A stretch of DNA of 64,000 nucleotides from Desmodus rotundus (lineage: Eukaryota > Chordata > Mammalia > Chiroptera > Phyllostomidae), in contig NC_071399.1 in NCBI RefSeq assembly GCF_022682495.2, positions 11,203,342-11,267,341 of the forward strand. The letters are read 5' to 3'. Position numbers and translations under genes: made by a program. Shown one piece after another: positions 33,846 to 44,390 of this stretch. Numbering within the stretch: position 1 is the first letter of the stretch; every line of letters begins with the position of its first letter. The notes beneath the pieces were generated by a model, which saw only the letters and a program-made list of their open reading frames with translations, was not told where the DNA came from and did not search any database.

Positions 33846-36289
33846 AGGGTGGGTGGAAGTTTTAGGTGGTAATGGGTATGTTTATGGCATAGATTTTGTT
33901 GAAGGTTTCATGGGTTTATACTTGAAACTCATCGATATGCTGAAGTGCATATTTTGGGAGAATTTTCGGTAAGCCTCTGAGAGAGTAAACTTAAATATCT
34001 GCTCAGATCATTTTGCTTTGAAGTAGAAGACCAATCTTGTATCTAAGAATACAATTTTATGGAAAAAAAATAAATAATGGAATAATATAACACTTTAAGA
34101 TACTTATGCTGGTTTTTAACCACAGAAGGGGGACGGATTATAAAAGATCACAACCCTAGAATAACTCTTCCAAAATAAGGTATATAAAAAAAGGGGAAAT
34201 ATCTTCCATGATTATATTCTGATAATTTATTATTTATAAATCTATGGAAGAGGAAAAAGCTATTGTGTGGTTAATTTCATAATTTTAGCACATTTTTGTT
34301 CTCTGTTCACGTAATTACTTCGTACACTTCAAAAGGAGAAAACAAGAAGAGTATTCCCCTTAAATAAACCAAGGAGGAAAATGAGGCACGGGGAGTGTTT
34401 GATTCTCATTCACTGGAGAGATATTAGTGTCATTTTATATTAGAGGTTTTTAATTTATCTCCTTATCTGCACAGAGCAAAGTAATCTGGTACTGAGTCAC
34501 ATTATTCCTTGTCTCCTTTCAGAGCGAGGCATACTAAATAGTATGTAAATCAACATGTCAAGCAAAACCTATTTATTGTCACAGAAAAGTCATTTGGTAG
34601 ACAGCTTGTCAGAGACTGAAAAATTAACATCTGTTTTAGATACTTTTTCTTCCCAACAGGTTGATACATTTAGGACAAATATATAACATAGCCTGGTATC
34701 ATTAAAGGTATAACTATGCTTCCTGCATCTGAAGCTTAATAAAAAGTAGTAAAACAAGTTTTAAATTTTGTTGTCACTTTAAGAAAGTAAGTTTGTGTTT
34801 TGACTCTAATTGAATTTTAATCGTTTCAAAGGTATATTCATGCCTTTATGTTAATTACTCCACAAAAGAGAAATTTAGCATTAATCAAATTTAACAAAAT
34901 CACAGAAGGGAAGAAATATGGTTGGAAGAGCTATTCTCATTCACCATTATTTTCCATTTATTTGGCTGTCCAATCCTCCTGCTCTGTCATAGAAAAGTAG
35001 CAAAACGAGGGAATTGATCTCAGATGAGCTTCTGCAAAACATCTCAGGGGCTGGAGCTTTGGGAAATATCTTCCAAGGAAGGATCAGTCAAAAAAAAAAA
35101 AAAAATCCTACCAAGTTTGATATATCTGGTGCCCTTACTCAACAATTAAGTATACAGCAAAGATGCCAATAATAAATACAGAGCTGAATGAAGCATAATA
35201 TAAAAACATCTAAAATGTTTGTCACAATGTTTGAATAATAATGCCTTAAAATAAACCACATGTTAAAACCCCAAACAAACAAACAAACAACACCACTCAG
35301 CACTGAGCTGAGCTGTGTGAGTGATACTGTGATAAATGCATCTAAGTGGTAAGGAATCAATGGTGACACTTAAGATACTTGTTCTGAGATCTGTTTACTA
35401 TGACAATTATTATTATAATAGTAGCGGTAGTAGCAATAGTTATGGATTTGGAAGAATCCGACAGCAACAATTTATAGAGTCTAGATTTACCTTTACATAC
35501 AGAAAGAGTTCACCAAGTTTAGCAAGAGTTGAAATTCATTGCCTATCACACAGCAATCACTTTTATCAGCTTGAAAATATCCCATACTAATCAACAAGGT
35601 CAATGACCAGCTTGAACACTTCAATGTTCTAACACAATCTTCTAACAAATCAAACACAAATTTTTTTTACCTGTGCCATGTGCTGACCTAAACCACTTTG
35701 GCTTTGCCATTTACTAATTTGGGGAAAGCGAGATTATCAGTCCCTGATAGACAGATACAGTTGAGAATCACAGGTACCCTCCCCCATCACTGCAACCAGA
35801 TGGTATGAAATCAAGTCTCGGATGTAATTCTGACCCCCACACACATGCATCAGCAACCTGGCATACACAATATCATGTAATATTTTGTTATTTGATCAAT
35901 AATATCTCAGGAATTTCCTCTCCTTTGGTCCTCAAACTATGACCTTCCGTTTGAGATTCAATTGAAGCAAGTGGAACAGTATCACGGTGGTGGAATCTGG
36001 CCACCTTTCTTGTTGGATCAGGTGACAGGGAGGTGGACCGGAGCCCTAAGCTGCCCAGGTGGTTTGCCAGCACGTGGGCAAGCCAGAGGAAAACAATGTG
36101 ATGAGTGGTCTAGCAGAGAAATGTATGACAAATCTGCTGCCCATACAGCCCAAAAAAGGGACCTTTTAAGCCAGCATGAGAGAGCAAAATTTGATTTTAC
36201 GTAAGCAGATTATATGACCATTTTTGTGCCAGAGCTGTTACTATGGATGTGTGCCATGGTAAGAGATTGGAATCAAAATTTATAAACTG
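33846..36289. other. unassigned sequence
   Basis: No gene recognised. An A run lies at 35090-35106 and an (AAAC)n run at 35272-35290. An 80-codon plus frame (35962-36204) ends near a donor-like 'tttac/gtaagc', but no acceptable acceptor precedes it. Confidence 0.45.
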
Positions 36290-37110
36290 TGGTAGCCATT
36301 GAGATAGGAGACATAAGGAAAGATTTCAAAATACCATTTTAGAAAGATCACCCTTATACGGAAGACAGATTGGAGAGGGCAGGGTGGAGAGAGTGGTCAG
36401 AAGTGCCAGTGGTCCCCAAGAGTAATGAGGAAGGCCTGGGGTCAGCCAGAGGCAGTGGGGATGAAGGAGGTGAACTTGGGACCAGAGAAGATGTTTAATT
36501 AAAGTGCATTAACGACATACAGCAAAAGTATAAGAGTGAAGACAGAGGTGACTGTCAGGCCTAGAGCAGCAATGTCTGTGCCACAGGACAGGAGGAGGAA
36601 CGTCAGAGAAGCATCTCATCGAGGGAGAGGAAGCCATTGATTTCAAGGGTAAAAATGGAGTGGAAAGAGAACACGGGATGTCTAAAAGGTAGTTTTAAAT
36701 ACCATCCCAGAGTGTGTGAAAAACACTGGATAGAAATACGCATGTGGGTTCATGTTACAAACTAGGTGACGAAAGAAGGATGTGAACAAGAGTGCCTGAG
36801 TAAAGCATCAAAGAGAAGGAAAAGAAGCCTAGGCTTTGATCCTCGGAAACAGCATCATTTAAGATGTGGGTGGACAGAACTAAATCGCCTGAAGAGCAAT
36901 AGGAGGGAGAGCCAGAGCATAAGAAGGGAACCAAAAGAAATTGAGGGCATGTGAAGGAAGAGAGCAAAGAATTTCAAGATAAAGAGGGTCCACTTTGTCA
37001 ATTACTCCAAGACAGCAACTAAAACAAAAAGATAAATAAGGAAAAAGTTTCCATTAGATATGATTCCTGGAAAGACCACAGTGAAAACAAGTCCAGTGAA
37101 GTGCTATCAG
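36290..37110 (+). repeat. long ancient mammalian interspersed repeat
   Basis: Follows a familiar mammalian-wide old repeat text: 'ttttagaaagatcaccctta', 'agattggagagggcagggtg', 'gatgaaggaggtgaacttgg', 'aggcctagagcagcaatgtc', to 'ggtccactttgtcaattact' and 'aagtttccattagatatga'. Other pieces of the same family lie at 48030-48600, 54780-54990, 55440-55620 and 56200-56670. I am unsure of its formal name (L2/CR1-type LINE is likely). Confidence 0.5.
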
Positions 37111-37514
37111 AATATAGATAAAAAGAGCATTCAATGTTGCCCTTGTTCTCCCTTTAAACAGCAGTGTTGACATTGTGTTTTTTCTCTCCCCCACTATAAT
37201 GCCACAATGACCGATCTTGTTTCTGCTCCAGCACCTAGGGCTCTACTTCATAAAACGTCCCTGAATTATTTTTGATCTTGTGTTGAGGACACAAGATACT
37301 CCAAAACTTATTTTCCTATATAGAAAATCCATTCATCTTCCTTTCCTTGGTAAAACATTAGTGGAAGTCTCAGGTCCATTACAAGGCTGCTCATGTATTC
37401 TGAATTGACACAGGGAGCAGCCGGGGTTATCAAGGCCCCATACTCTGCCAGGGAGCGTGAATCCCAGGTGCTTCTTGCAGGAGAAAATAAGATATTTCAA
37501 TTCTTGTCTTGCAG

Positions 37515-37615
37515 GTTTCATGACCTCAGGGATACAGAGCCAGTCTGAGGAGTCGGAGGCCAGGCGGGAAGGGGTAGAGATGGCTGAGCGAGCAATTTGG
37601 GACCAGAGAAAGTAA
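37515..37615 (+). other. weak exon candidate after a good acceptor
   Basis: A strong acceptor 'caattcttgtcttgcag/GT' is followed by a frame of 32 codons (contains 'MTSGIQSQSEESEARREG') that ends in TAA at 37613-37615. The only donor-like site, 'agagaaa/gtaaca', is poor. It could be a terminal exon, but no poly(A) signal of note follows closely. A 115-codon minus frame overlaps it. I do not recognise the peptide. Confidence 0.18.
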
Positions 37616-37656
37616 CATTGGGAGACAACACAGTCACATTGGGAGACAACACAGTC
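37615..37656. repeat. 21-bp tandem duplication
   Basis: Two perfect copies of a 21-bp unit containing 'cattgggagacaacacagt'. Confidence 0.9.
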
Positions 37657-38558
37657 ACCGTCGTCGTCTGTTAGAGACAATAACTACCTTTGACTCACCA
37701 AGGGCTGTGGCTCCTCCAAGCAGACAAACAAACAATGCCTCTCATGGCCCAAATTACAAAGTGTTAACAGTCCTCTGACACCCAGAGAGCTTGAAATTCA
37801 AGGCCAGGCAGCAGTCAGCTGCGTCCAGTTTGCGGCGATTCTCTCAAGAGCCATCTTGAGCCTTTCTACCACTTTCTACACTGTGCTTCCTTGATTTTAT
37901 GCTTCTGGGTAAAAATGAGAATATAGCATACCAAGTGACTCTGGACCTGGACTAGGTCACACAAATTAATTCTCAACTCAGCCAGAAGCCACTACTGCTA
38001 GCTTCCTATGACAAAATGTGACTATTACCCTGACTCCAGTGCTGACTGCATGAACTTGGAGAAAGCCCTGGAGTGCCATGATATTTGCAATATCTGTGAA
38101 TGACGGCCCCCTCGGCACGGTTTCCCACCTCCTGTTTTGCCAGTGATAACCTAGTAACCAGGAGCTTCCTGAGGGATTCCACAATTCTCTCAATTTTTCC
38201 CTCACTTCACAATAGCCTGATTTAGTTGTTGTTATATATTCTTTACTCTTCTTAGAATCAGGACATCTGTTTTAAAAGTATTAAATGATCAGACTGGCAG
38301 AAATTCAGAACCCTTTTAAATTTAAAATGAATATAAACTGCAGATATCCTTACTTAGCCTTAGAAATTCCATCACATTCACGAAACTGTTAAAACAATGT
38401 AAAAGGCCTATTCCAAGTATGCAAATGGGAATTTCCTTTTTTTTTAACCTTCAAAACCAGGTACATTGGTCACTTATTTACAATTATTTATTACATGCTA
38501 AACAAGGCCTGTGTATTAGGAAAATAATAAAAAAATGGTTCAGATGAACTATCTCTTC

Positions 38559-38632
38559 CATATATATACACACATATATATATGTATATATATATGTATG
38601 TATGTGTGTGTGTGTGTGTATATATATATATG
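38559..38632. repeat. (TA)n / (TG)n microsatellite
   Basis: Mixed 'tatatata', 'tatgtatg' and 'gtgtgtgtgtgtgt' runs, about 74 bp. Length variation is expected. Confidence 0.95.
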
Positions 38633-39279
38633 AACAATCTATACTTAACATTTTTTCTTTTTACTCACTAATTTCTTTCAAAGGAATTAATCTGAGTAAA
38701 CTAAAGACCAAAAGAAATCAGCACAATTGATTCAAATAATTAAGAGGTTTAAATAATGCCTAGCGAGGGAAGGAAATAGCATTTCATACCTACCCAACTA
38801 CATCCCTGGTGATGTCCTCATTGCCTGCACCCCTGGAAGCCCCTTGGCTCTCCTTCCCTTGACTGCAGTAATGTTGTGAATACCAGGGCCACGAACTCAG
38901 CATCCTTAGTTTCACCAGTAGCCATCCTCATGGAAGTCGGGCCACCATGTCTGAACCCTGCTTTACATGGAGAAATAGCTCCCTAAAATGTATTCGAAAT
39001 ACTGACTTCATTCCTCAGCAGTATCTGGGAATGCCTCTACTCTTTTGTTATACTCAAAGATAATCTCGTTTATCTCCCTTCTATACAGTGTATTTATTTA
39101 ATGTCCTTAAGCTTTTATATACAAGAAATGAGTTGTTATCTTCCTGAAATTTTGATTCAAGTATACAAAGACCCCTAAAACAAAACATACAAGTGACCTT
39201 GTTATCTAGATGGAGAAATGGAGAAGGCCCAGGCAGAGAATATTCAGAGCAAAACAAAAATTAATCTCTCAAAAAAGTA

Positions 39280-39384
39280 TCCTGCTATTGTGGTGGTTAA
39301 GGGCCTCGGCAAACCTGCATTGAAATCCTGGCCCCGCCCTAAAGGGCCTTGAGCAATACATTTGACCTCTTTTTCCCCAACATT
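39280..39384 (+). repeat. MIR SINE, 5' half
   Basis: 'attgtggtggttaagggcct', 'gcattgaaatcctggccccg' and 'gagcaatacatttgacctct' give the MIR head and core. The element is broken at about 39380 by an L1-type tail and goes on at about 39600. Confidence 0.65.
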
Positions 39385-39599
39385 TTATTGAAGAATAATG
39401 TATAATAATGTGTGTGTGTGCTAATATAGAGAGAGCAAAGTGCAGTTCCCTTAAGTGTATAGCTCAACATATTTCACAAGGTAAACAAACTTGGGCAGCC
39501 AGTACCGACACCCCAAAAAAGAATAGCGTGACCCCCAAGCAAGTCTCTTCTGACACTATCATTCCAGTCACTTGCTAAGGGAATAGAACAGAGTAACTA
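39385..39599 (-). mobile_element. old L1 (L1ME-like) 3' tail, minus, inside MIR
   Basis: 'cattttattgaagaataatg', 'cccttaagtgtatagctcaa' and 'gtgacccccaagcaagtctc' follow the antisense end of an old L1 3' UTR, here with a short TG run and 'gagaga'. It lies between the two halves of a MIR and therefore inserted into it. Confidence 0.55.
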
Positions 39600-39785
39600 C
39601 TATTTGGCTTCTGTGAGCCCTGCCCTCAGCTTCTTTTTACTACATTTATGAAATGGGGGTTTTAATAGCACCTTCAGGCTGGGCGTGTTAGGAGAATTAA
39701 ATGAGTTAATGTTTGTGAAAAGCTTAGAAGAGCCTATTGCATAGTAACCATTATGTAAGTGTGTTTATTAAAATAATTTTAGAAA
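39600..39785 (+). repeat. MIR SINE, 3' half
   Basis: 'cttctttttactacatttat', 'gaaatgggggttttaatagc', 'agaattaaatgagttaatgt', 'gtgaaaagcttagaagagcc' and 'catagtaaccattatgtaag' match the MIR 3' half in order. Confidence 0.7.
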
Positions 39786-41385
39786 AATTAATCCATGCTT
39801 GATTGGTGATGTAAGTTTTATAAACCTAAATCTAACCTAAACTAAGAATTGTAATTAAAATAGTTGAAGTCACACATGATGAAGTCAATGAAGATCTGCT
39901 CTAGTTTAACCAAAACACAATTTCACAAATGTATTATTCGCTTTCACAGAGACCTTGGAAAAATATTATACTAATTTGTCAGATTGATTCAGTCGAGATA
40001 AAATTTAAATGTAGGTGTACATCTCAGTAGTGATTGAACACAGTTTCTCTCTGAAACCCACCCCTTTTTTCTATTGTGAAACAGTTATGCAATATGGCAT
40101 GTGTCATTTCAAAGAACCTCTAGATATTGTCCCAGTTTACCTGTTATATTAAAAATTTGTATGTTATTCTGTATGTGAATATTATTAAGTATTGTCAAGT
40201 TGAAGAAAGTAGACTTAATAGGATTGCAAATCTTTGGATTGAATAAATGTGGTTATCGAACTTAACAAAACGCCACACAACCTTCTTAAGCAAAGTGTAC
40301 CTAGTAGTGATACACCTGCCATCAGATTAAAGTGCTTCACTACATGCCAAAAAGAGATGAGATTAACATTAAGAATGTTGTTTCATTTATCATTTTATGG
40401 AATTGATTTTCTGTCTTTAAAAATAAAGAAACTTTGTGACTGAGCCACCAGAAGGCAGCATGACTTGATCCCAAATACTTTTGTAAAAGAAAAGAAAAAG
40501 AAAGTACAGAATAATTTTGCCAAGTTGAAAGAACAAGTAAAGATTAAAATACCGTTTTTTGTAAATTTGTTTTTCTTTTTTTATTATTGAACACCTATTA
40601 GGATTGCTTTAATTTTCTGAAAATCTATACACTTATTCACTCATAAATTATGTTTCTAAATATTCAGTGATACTAGACCACCAAACACTTATATATGAAG
40701 ATACAATTTCCAAGGTTAATAACTGGAAAACTATAAACCCAAAGCTAAACTGAAATCACTCATGTTCAGGACAAAATACGGTTAGACAAGGCAGGCTCAT
40801 TAAAGAAAAACAAAACTTAGCCTTACCTAATAGAAGTTGCAAAAATTCACAGCTCTTCCCAGAAATCAGCAGAGAATGCCAACTAATTACCAAACCCCTA
40901 GTCTGTTCATGCCATGCGTGAACTTCCTTGTTCCCCCGACCCAGCTACCCAGGTTTAAATAAGGAAGAAGATCACCAGGCAACCAATTAGCTGAAAAAGT
41001 CAAATCACTTTCACATTTATCCCATCGAACTCGGTCTATGAGCAAATCAGAACTAATTGCTCCCACAGCCTTGAGTTTCCCAGCTTTGCAGGTCAAAACC
41101 CCTGCAATAAACTCATACTTCTGCTTGGTTCTGCACAGGTGCAGTTTGATTTTTGATAAAAACACACACAAAACAACCAAACGTCAAAGGTTTAGCATTG
41201 AAATTGAGAAAACACTTAATGAGCAAACTTAAAAACACATCATGTCCAGTTTAGAGGTGCCCCTTCCTTACAGTGATTCTCTTCATTTCCACCAATGAAG
41301 CTCCCATATTTTTTAATTATATGCAGAGCCCCCAAAAGCAGGAAAACACACCAAACATACATTGTTTTGGTGTGTTTTCTGCATT
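39786..41385. other. unassigned AT-rich sequence
   Basis: Nothing recognisable. A 97-codon minus frame at 40887-41180 and an overlapping plus frame are not supported by splice signals or by a peptide that I know. Confidence 0.45.
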
Positions 41386-41650
41386 GTTCCATGCAGACTG
41401 GTGCAGCCTCTATGGAACACTGTAAAGAGGTTCCTCAGAAAACGAAAAATAAATCTACCATGCAATTCAACAATCCCACTTCTGGGTATTTATCTCAAGA
41501 AAACAAAACACCAATTTAAAAAGATATACGCCCTGCCATGTTCACTGAAGCGTATTTATAATAGCCAAGATGTGGAAGCAGCCTAAGTGTCCATCAATAG
41601 ATGAATGGATAAAGATGCCATGGAATCTGAAATCATATCAATAAATTTTT
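41386..41650 (+). mobile_element. L1 ORF2 3' fragment
   Basis: 'ttccatgcagactggtgcag', 'cctctatggaacactgtaaa', 'tcccacttctgggtatttat', 'cagcctaagtgtccatcaat' and 'agatgaatggataaagatgc' are the end of L1 ORF2. Translation gives '[17 protein letters not shown]', a version of the conserved C-terminal stretch. Both ends are missing. Confidence 0.8.
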
Positions 41651-43135
41651 CACACTGTTCCATTAAAAAAACAATGTTCTATCTTGCACTTTGAATGGCT
41701 CTTTTACCTCTGTGTGATCTTGGGAAATACTGGTTCATTGAATTATCCATGTCTTCCACAAAACATTCAGTTATGAAATCTAAAACATCACACTTGGTAA
41801 TATCAGTATGACGAAGAACCACATTGTCTATATACATATGGAAAATATAAAGTACACAGGATTTTTAACTAAGGTTTCCTGGATGATGAGACGGCAACCT
41901 CTTCATTTCATTTTCTTTTACAGTATTTTGCATCTTCTGAATTTTCTACCATTCATTCATTAAGATTTCAATTGAGCACATGTTGATCTGTACCCTCTAT
42001 AGGGCAGGCAGGCACTGTACCACGTAGATGTTACAGATACAACAGGTAAACTCCTCACACGGTCCCTGCTCTTCACGCACTAACGCGATAGAAAGAGATA
42101 GCGACAACTAGAGCAGTATAATGCAGTGCGAAAACGTGTTATAGCTATATATGATTGCTAACACACAGTACAATACGGAAGAGCTCTTAGGAGTTGGCTA
42201 GTAGGAGAATAGTTCATGTAGGAAAATGGTTTATGAATAAATGAGTGGGCATTCAGGAAATGGAAAAAGCAAATAAACATTTCCTAAATCTGCTGTATTA
42301 AAAAATGTGGAACTTTGGGACTAGGGAAGGAGAACATCGCCTGAAGATGACACAGAATTTTGAGAGAACGTCATATTGCACAGATTTGTGAGCTGTACTG
42401 AAGGCAAGAATAGCAGAGAGAGAGAAAAGCAAAACAGAAAACCGGGTAGCACAAGCACCCAGACGACCCAACTTCTCTGTACTCAGCCGAACATCTTCAT
42501 TTTCTAATGTCTATCTCACTGAAACACACTGTTCCTGTTCTAATCTCTTGGGTTCATTTTTATTGCCATGTTCGTTCAGCAGCAAGCCAGCCTTAGCGAT
42601 TTCTCATCTGGGTCACACGCAGGCTGTCTCTACAGTCTTTACCTTGTTACATTGAAATGCTAATGCCGTCATTATAGCACAGACTTTCCCTGGGACAACT
42701 GCACCTGAACACGGGGGAAATATTTGGCTCTAAATGAAATAGCTGATCTTTCATTCAGTCACATTTGAAGTGTAAAATGAAAAATATTTTGAATCAATTG
42801 TAGGTTCTTAAATTACTTAATGGCAGAGAAAATAGGGGGAAATAACAGGTGGATATTTTCAAAGTATTTTTTAAGCAAATATGATCAAGAAAAAAGATCT
42901 TTGAAAACTGATTTCTGATATGTCTAGCTACTCAGCAAGGATATTGGTTTGAGAGCTTAAAAGAAGTTTCTAATAAGCTTCCAAGCCTAAAATTCAAAAC
43001 TCCAAAAGGAATTCTTTGCCTTTATGATTGTGATTTTAGAACCAAATTCTTGACAGTGTTCTTTGTCTGCTGATCTACAATGATAAGACTTTGAATCAGA
43101 GTCTTAATAATATTAATAAACACAGCTTCTCTCAG
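41651..43135. other. unassigned; possible old repeat at 41945-42150
   Basis: The part 41945-42150 ('ttgagcacatgttgatctgt', 'aggcaggcactgtaccacgt', 'aaactcctcacacggtccct') resembles the start of the same old repeat family as 36290-37110. The rest is unrecognised. Confidence 0.35.
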
Positions 43136-43314
43136 CCACCTACTTCTTCTCGCTGCCCTGGAGAGTAGGACGTGAACGCCGGTTGGTTAGATCCAGTCCG
43201 AGTTATTCTCAGAGAAAGCCAAACTTAAACCACAGTGACGTGCGTACCTGCAACACTGCCCCCGACCCCGGGGAGAGGAATCACGCCCATGTGTGCGTCC
43301 TACTGGAGTTCAAG
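43136..43314 (+). CDS. candidate coding exon, 179 nt, CpG-rich, unknown product
   Basis: A stretch bounded by an acceptor 'cagcttctctcag/CC' and a strong donor 'TTCAAG/gtaagg'. One frame stays open from an upstream stop at 43117-43119 through the whole stretch and past the donor (59 complete codons inside; contains 'YFFSLPWRVGRERRLV' early and 'HVCVLLEFK' at the end); the other two frames close early. It starts in phase 1 and ends in phase 0. It has about ten CpG sites in 179 nt in a window that is otherwise strongly CpG-depleted, which points to constraint, lack of methylation or recent origin. No domain or family is recognised, there is no ATG, and no partner exon was found on this strand. 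Confidence 0.33.
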
Positions 43315-44089
43315 GTAAGGCACAAGTAATGGAGAAAAGCAGAGCAGGAGGGTTCCCGTCCTCCATTTATTACATTGTGGTGATATTATATTTTCAAATA
43401 AAGAGGGATTTTCTTCTAAAACTGTATTTCACCCATTTCTGCTTGATGACGCCTTGCTAACATATTGAAACTTTTCCATTGGGTATAAATCTCCCATAAG
43501 TACATTTTATGAAAGCAGGAAGGAAGGAAGGCAACGTACCTGTCTTACCTTCATGTATTCAAACACTATTGATTATATTTTTTTCTTTAAACAACATGCT
43601 TAAGAAATTGAAATTGAATAACGCTAGGAAAAAACTGCATTTTTGTGGTTAAACAAACCAGGGTGAGCTCTTTAAATAATCCATGAGGGCTTCATGGCCG
43701 AGACTCAAATGCCTGGGTTGTGCTTGATCATTAAACAAAGCTTCAGCTGTGGTTTGCGGGCTCTTGTAAACTAAACCTCCTGAAACAGTCCATGTTTAAA
43801 GCTTATTTTTGGTCCTTGGGGACAGAATGCATTGAACTGGCTTTGCTGCCGAATGAAAACTCTCTTCTTACTTTTTCAATAGTCTCTCCTGTACATTCAT
43901 CATTTCATGTATGTGAACATAAAAAGCATTCAATACACCTAATGCTCTGGAAGCTCTTTCTGCAGTCATAAGCCCAGTGAAATGGGCCAAAATCTTCAGC
44001 GGACACTCCCTCTGGGCCTGGAGGCTCGGCTCAATGAGCCCTCCTGCTCCGTACTCCCCACCTCCTCTGCACCTACCACCTCCAGTCGC
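43315..44089. other. unassigned sequence
   Basis: Follows the exon candidate; AT-rich with no recognised repeat. A (GGAA)n-like run of about 14 bp lies near 43520. Confidence 0.45.
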
Positions 44090-44390
44090 CCGGCCTTCGG
44101 GCAGCTCTCAGCTGTCTGTCCTCAACACCTGTGCACCTCTTGTCCCCCAACTCAGGGCAGCCTGTCCAGCTTCTTCTCATCCGGTACGTCTCAGCTTACA
44201 CACTGGTATGGCAAAGAGGCTGTCCCCGGCCATCCATCAGAAATTAGAGCTCCCTAATTATTTGTTTCAAAGAACTCACCGCAAGCAGTAACTATTCTAC
44301 TTATTTCCTTTGACCTGCTTCCTTGTTTATTATATATCTCCTTTTCAAAAATATAAGCTTGATCAATATCGATGTAGTTATTTTAAATAT
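44090..44390 (+). repeat. L2-type LINE 3' fragment
   Basis: CT-rich text with 'cagcttcttctcatccggta', 'ttagagctccctaattattt' and 'gcttccttgtttattatata' followed by 'caaaaatataagcttgatc', close in order to the L2 3' end region. Overlapping frames of 91 and 104 codons here are byproducts of the low stop density of GC-rich sequence. Confidence 0.45.

Larger units (their letters stand above)
37111..39279. other. unassigned sequence
   Basis: Holds a weak exon candidate at 37515-37615, a 21-bp tandem duplication at 37615-37656 and a TA/TG microsatellite at 38559-38632 (each listed). I saw no repeat family otherwise. Confidence 0.45.
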
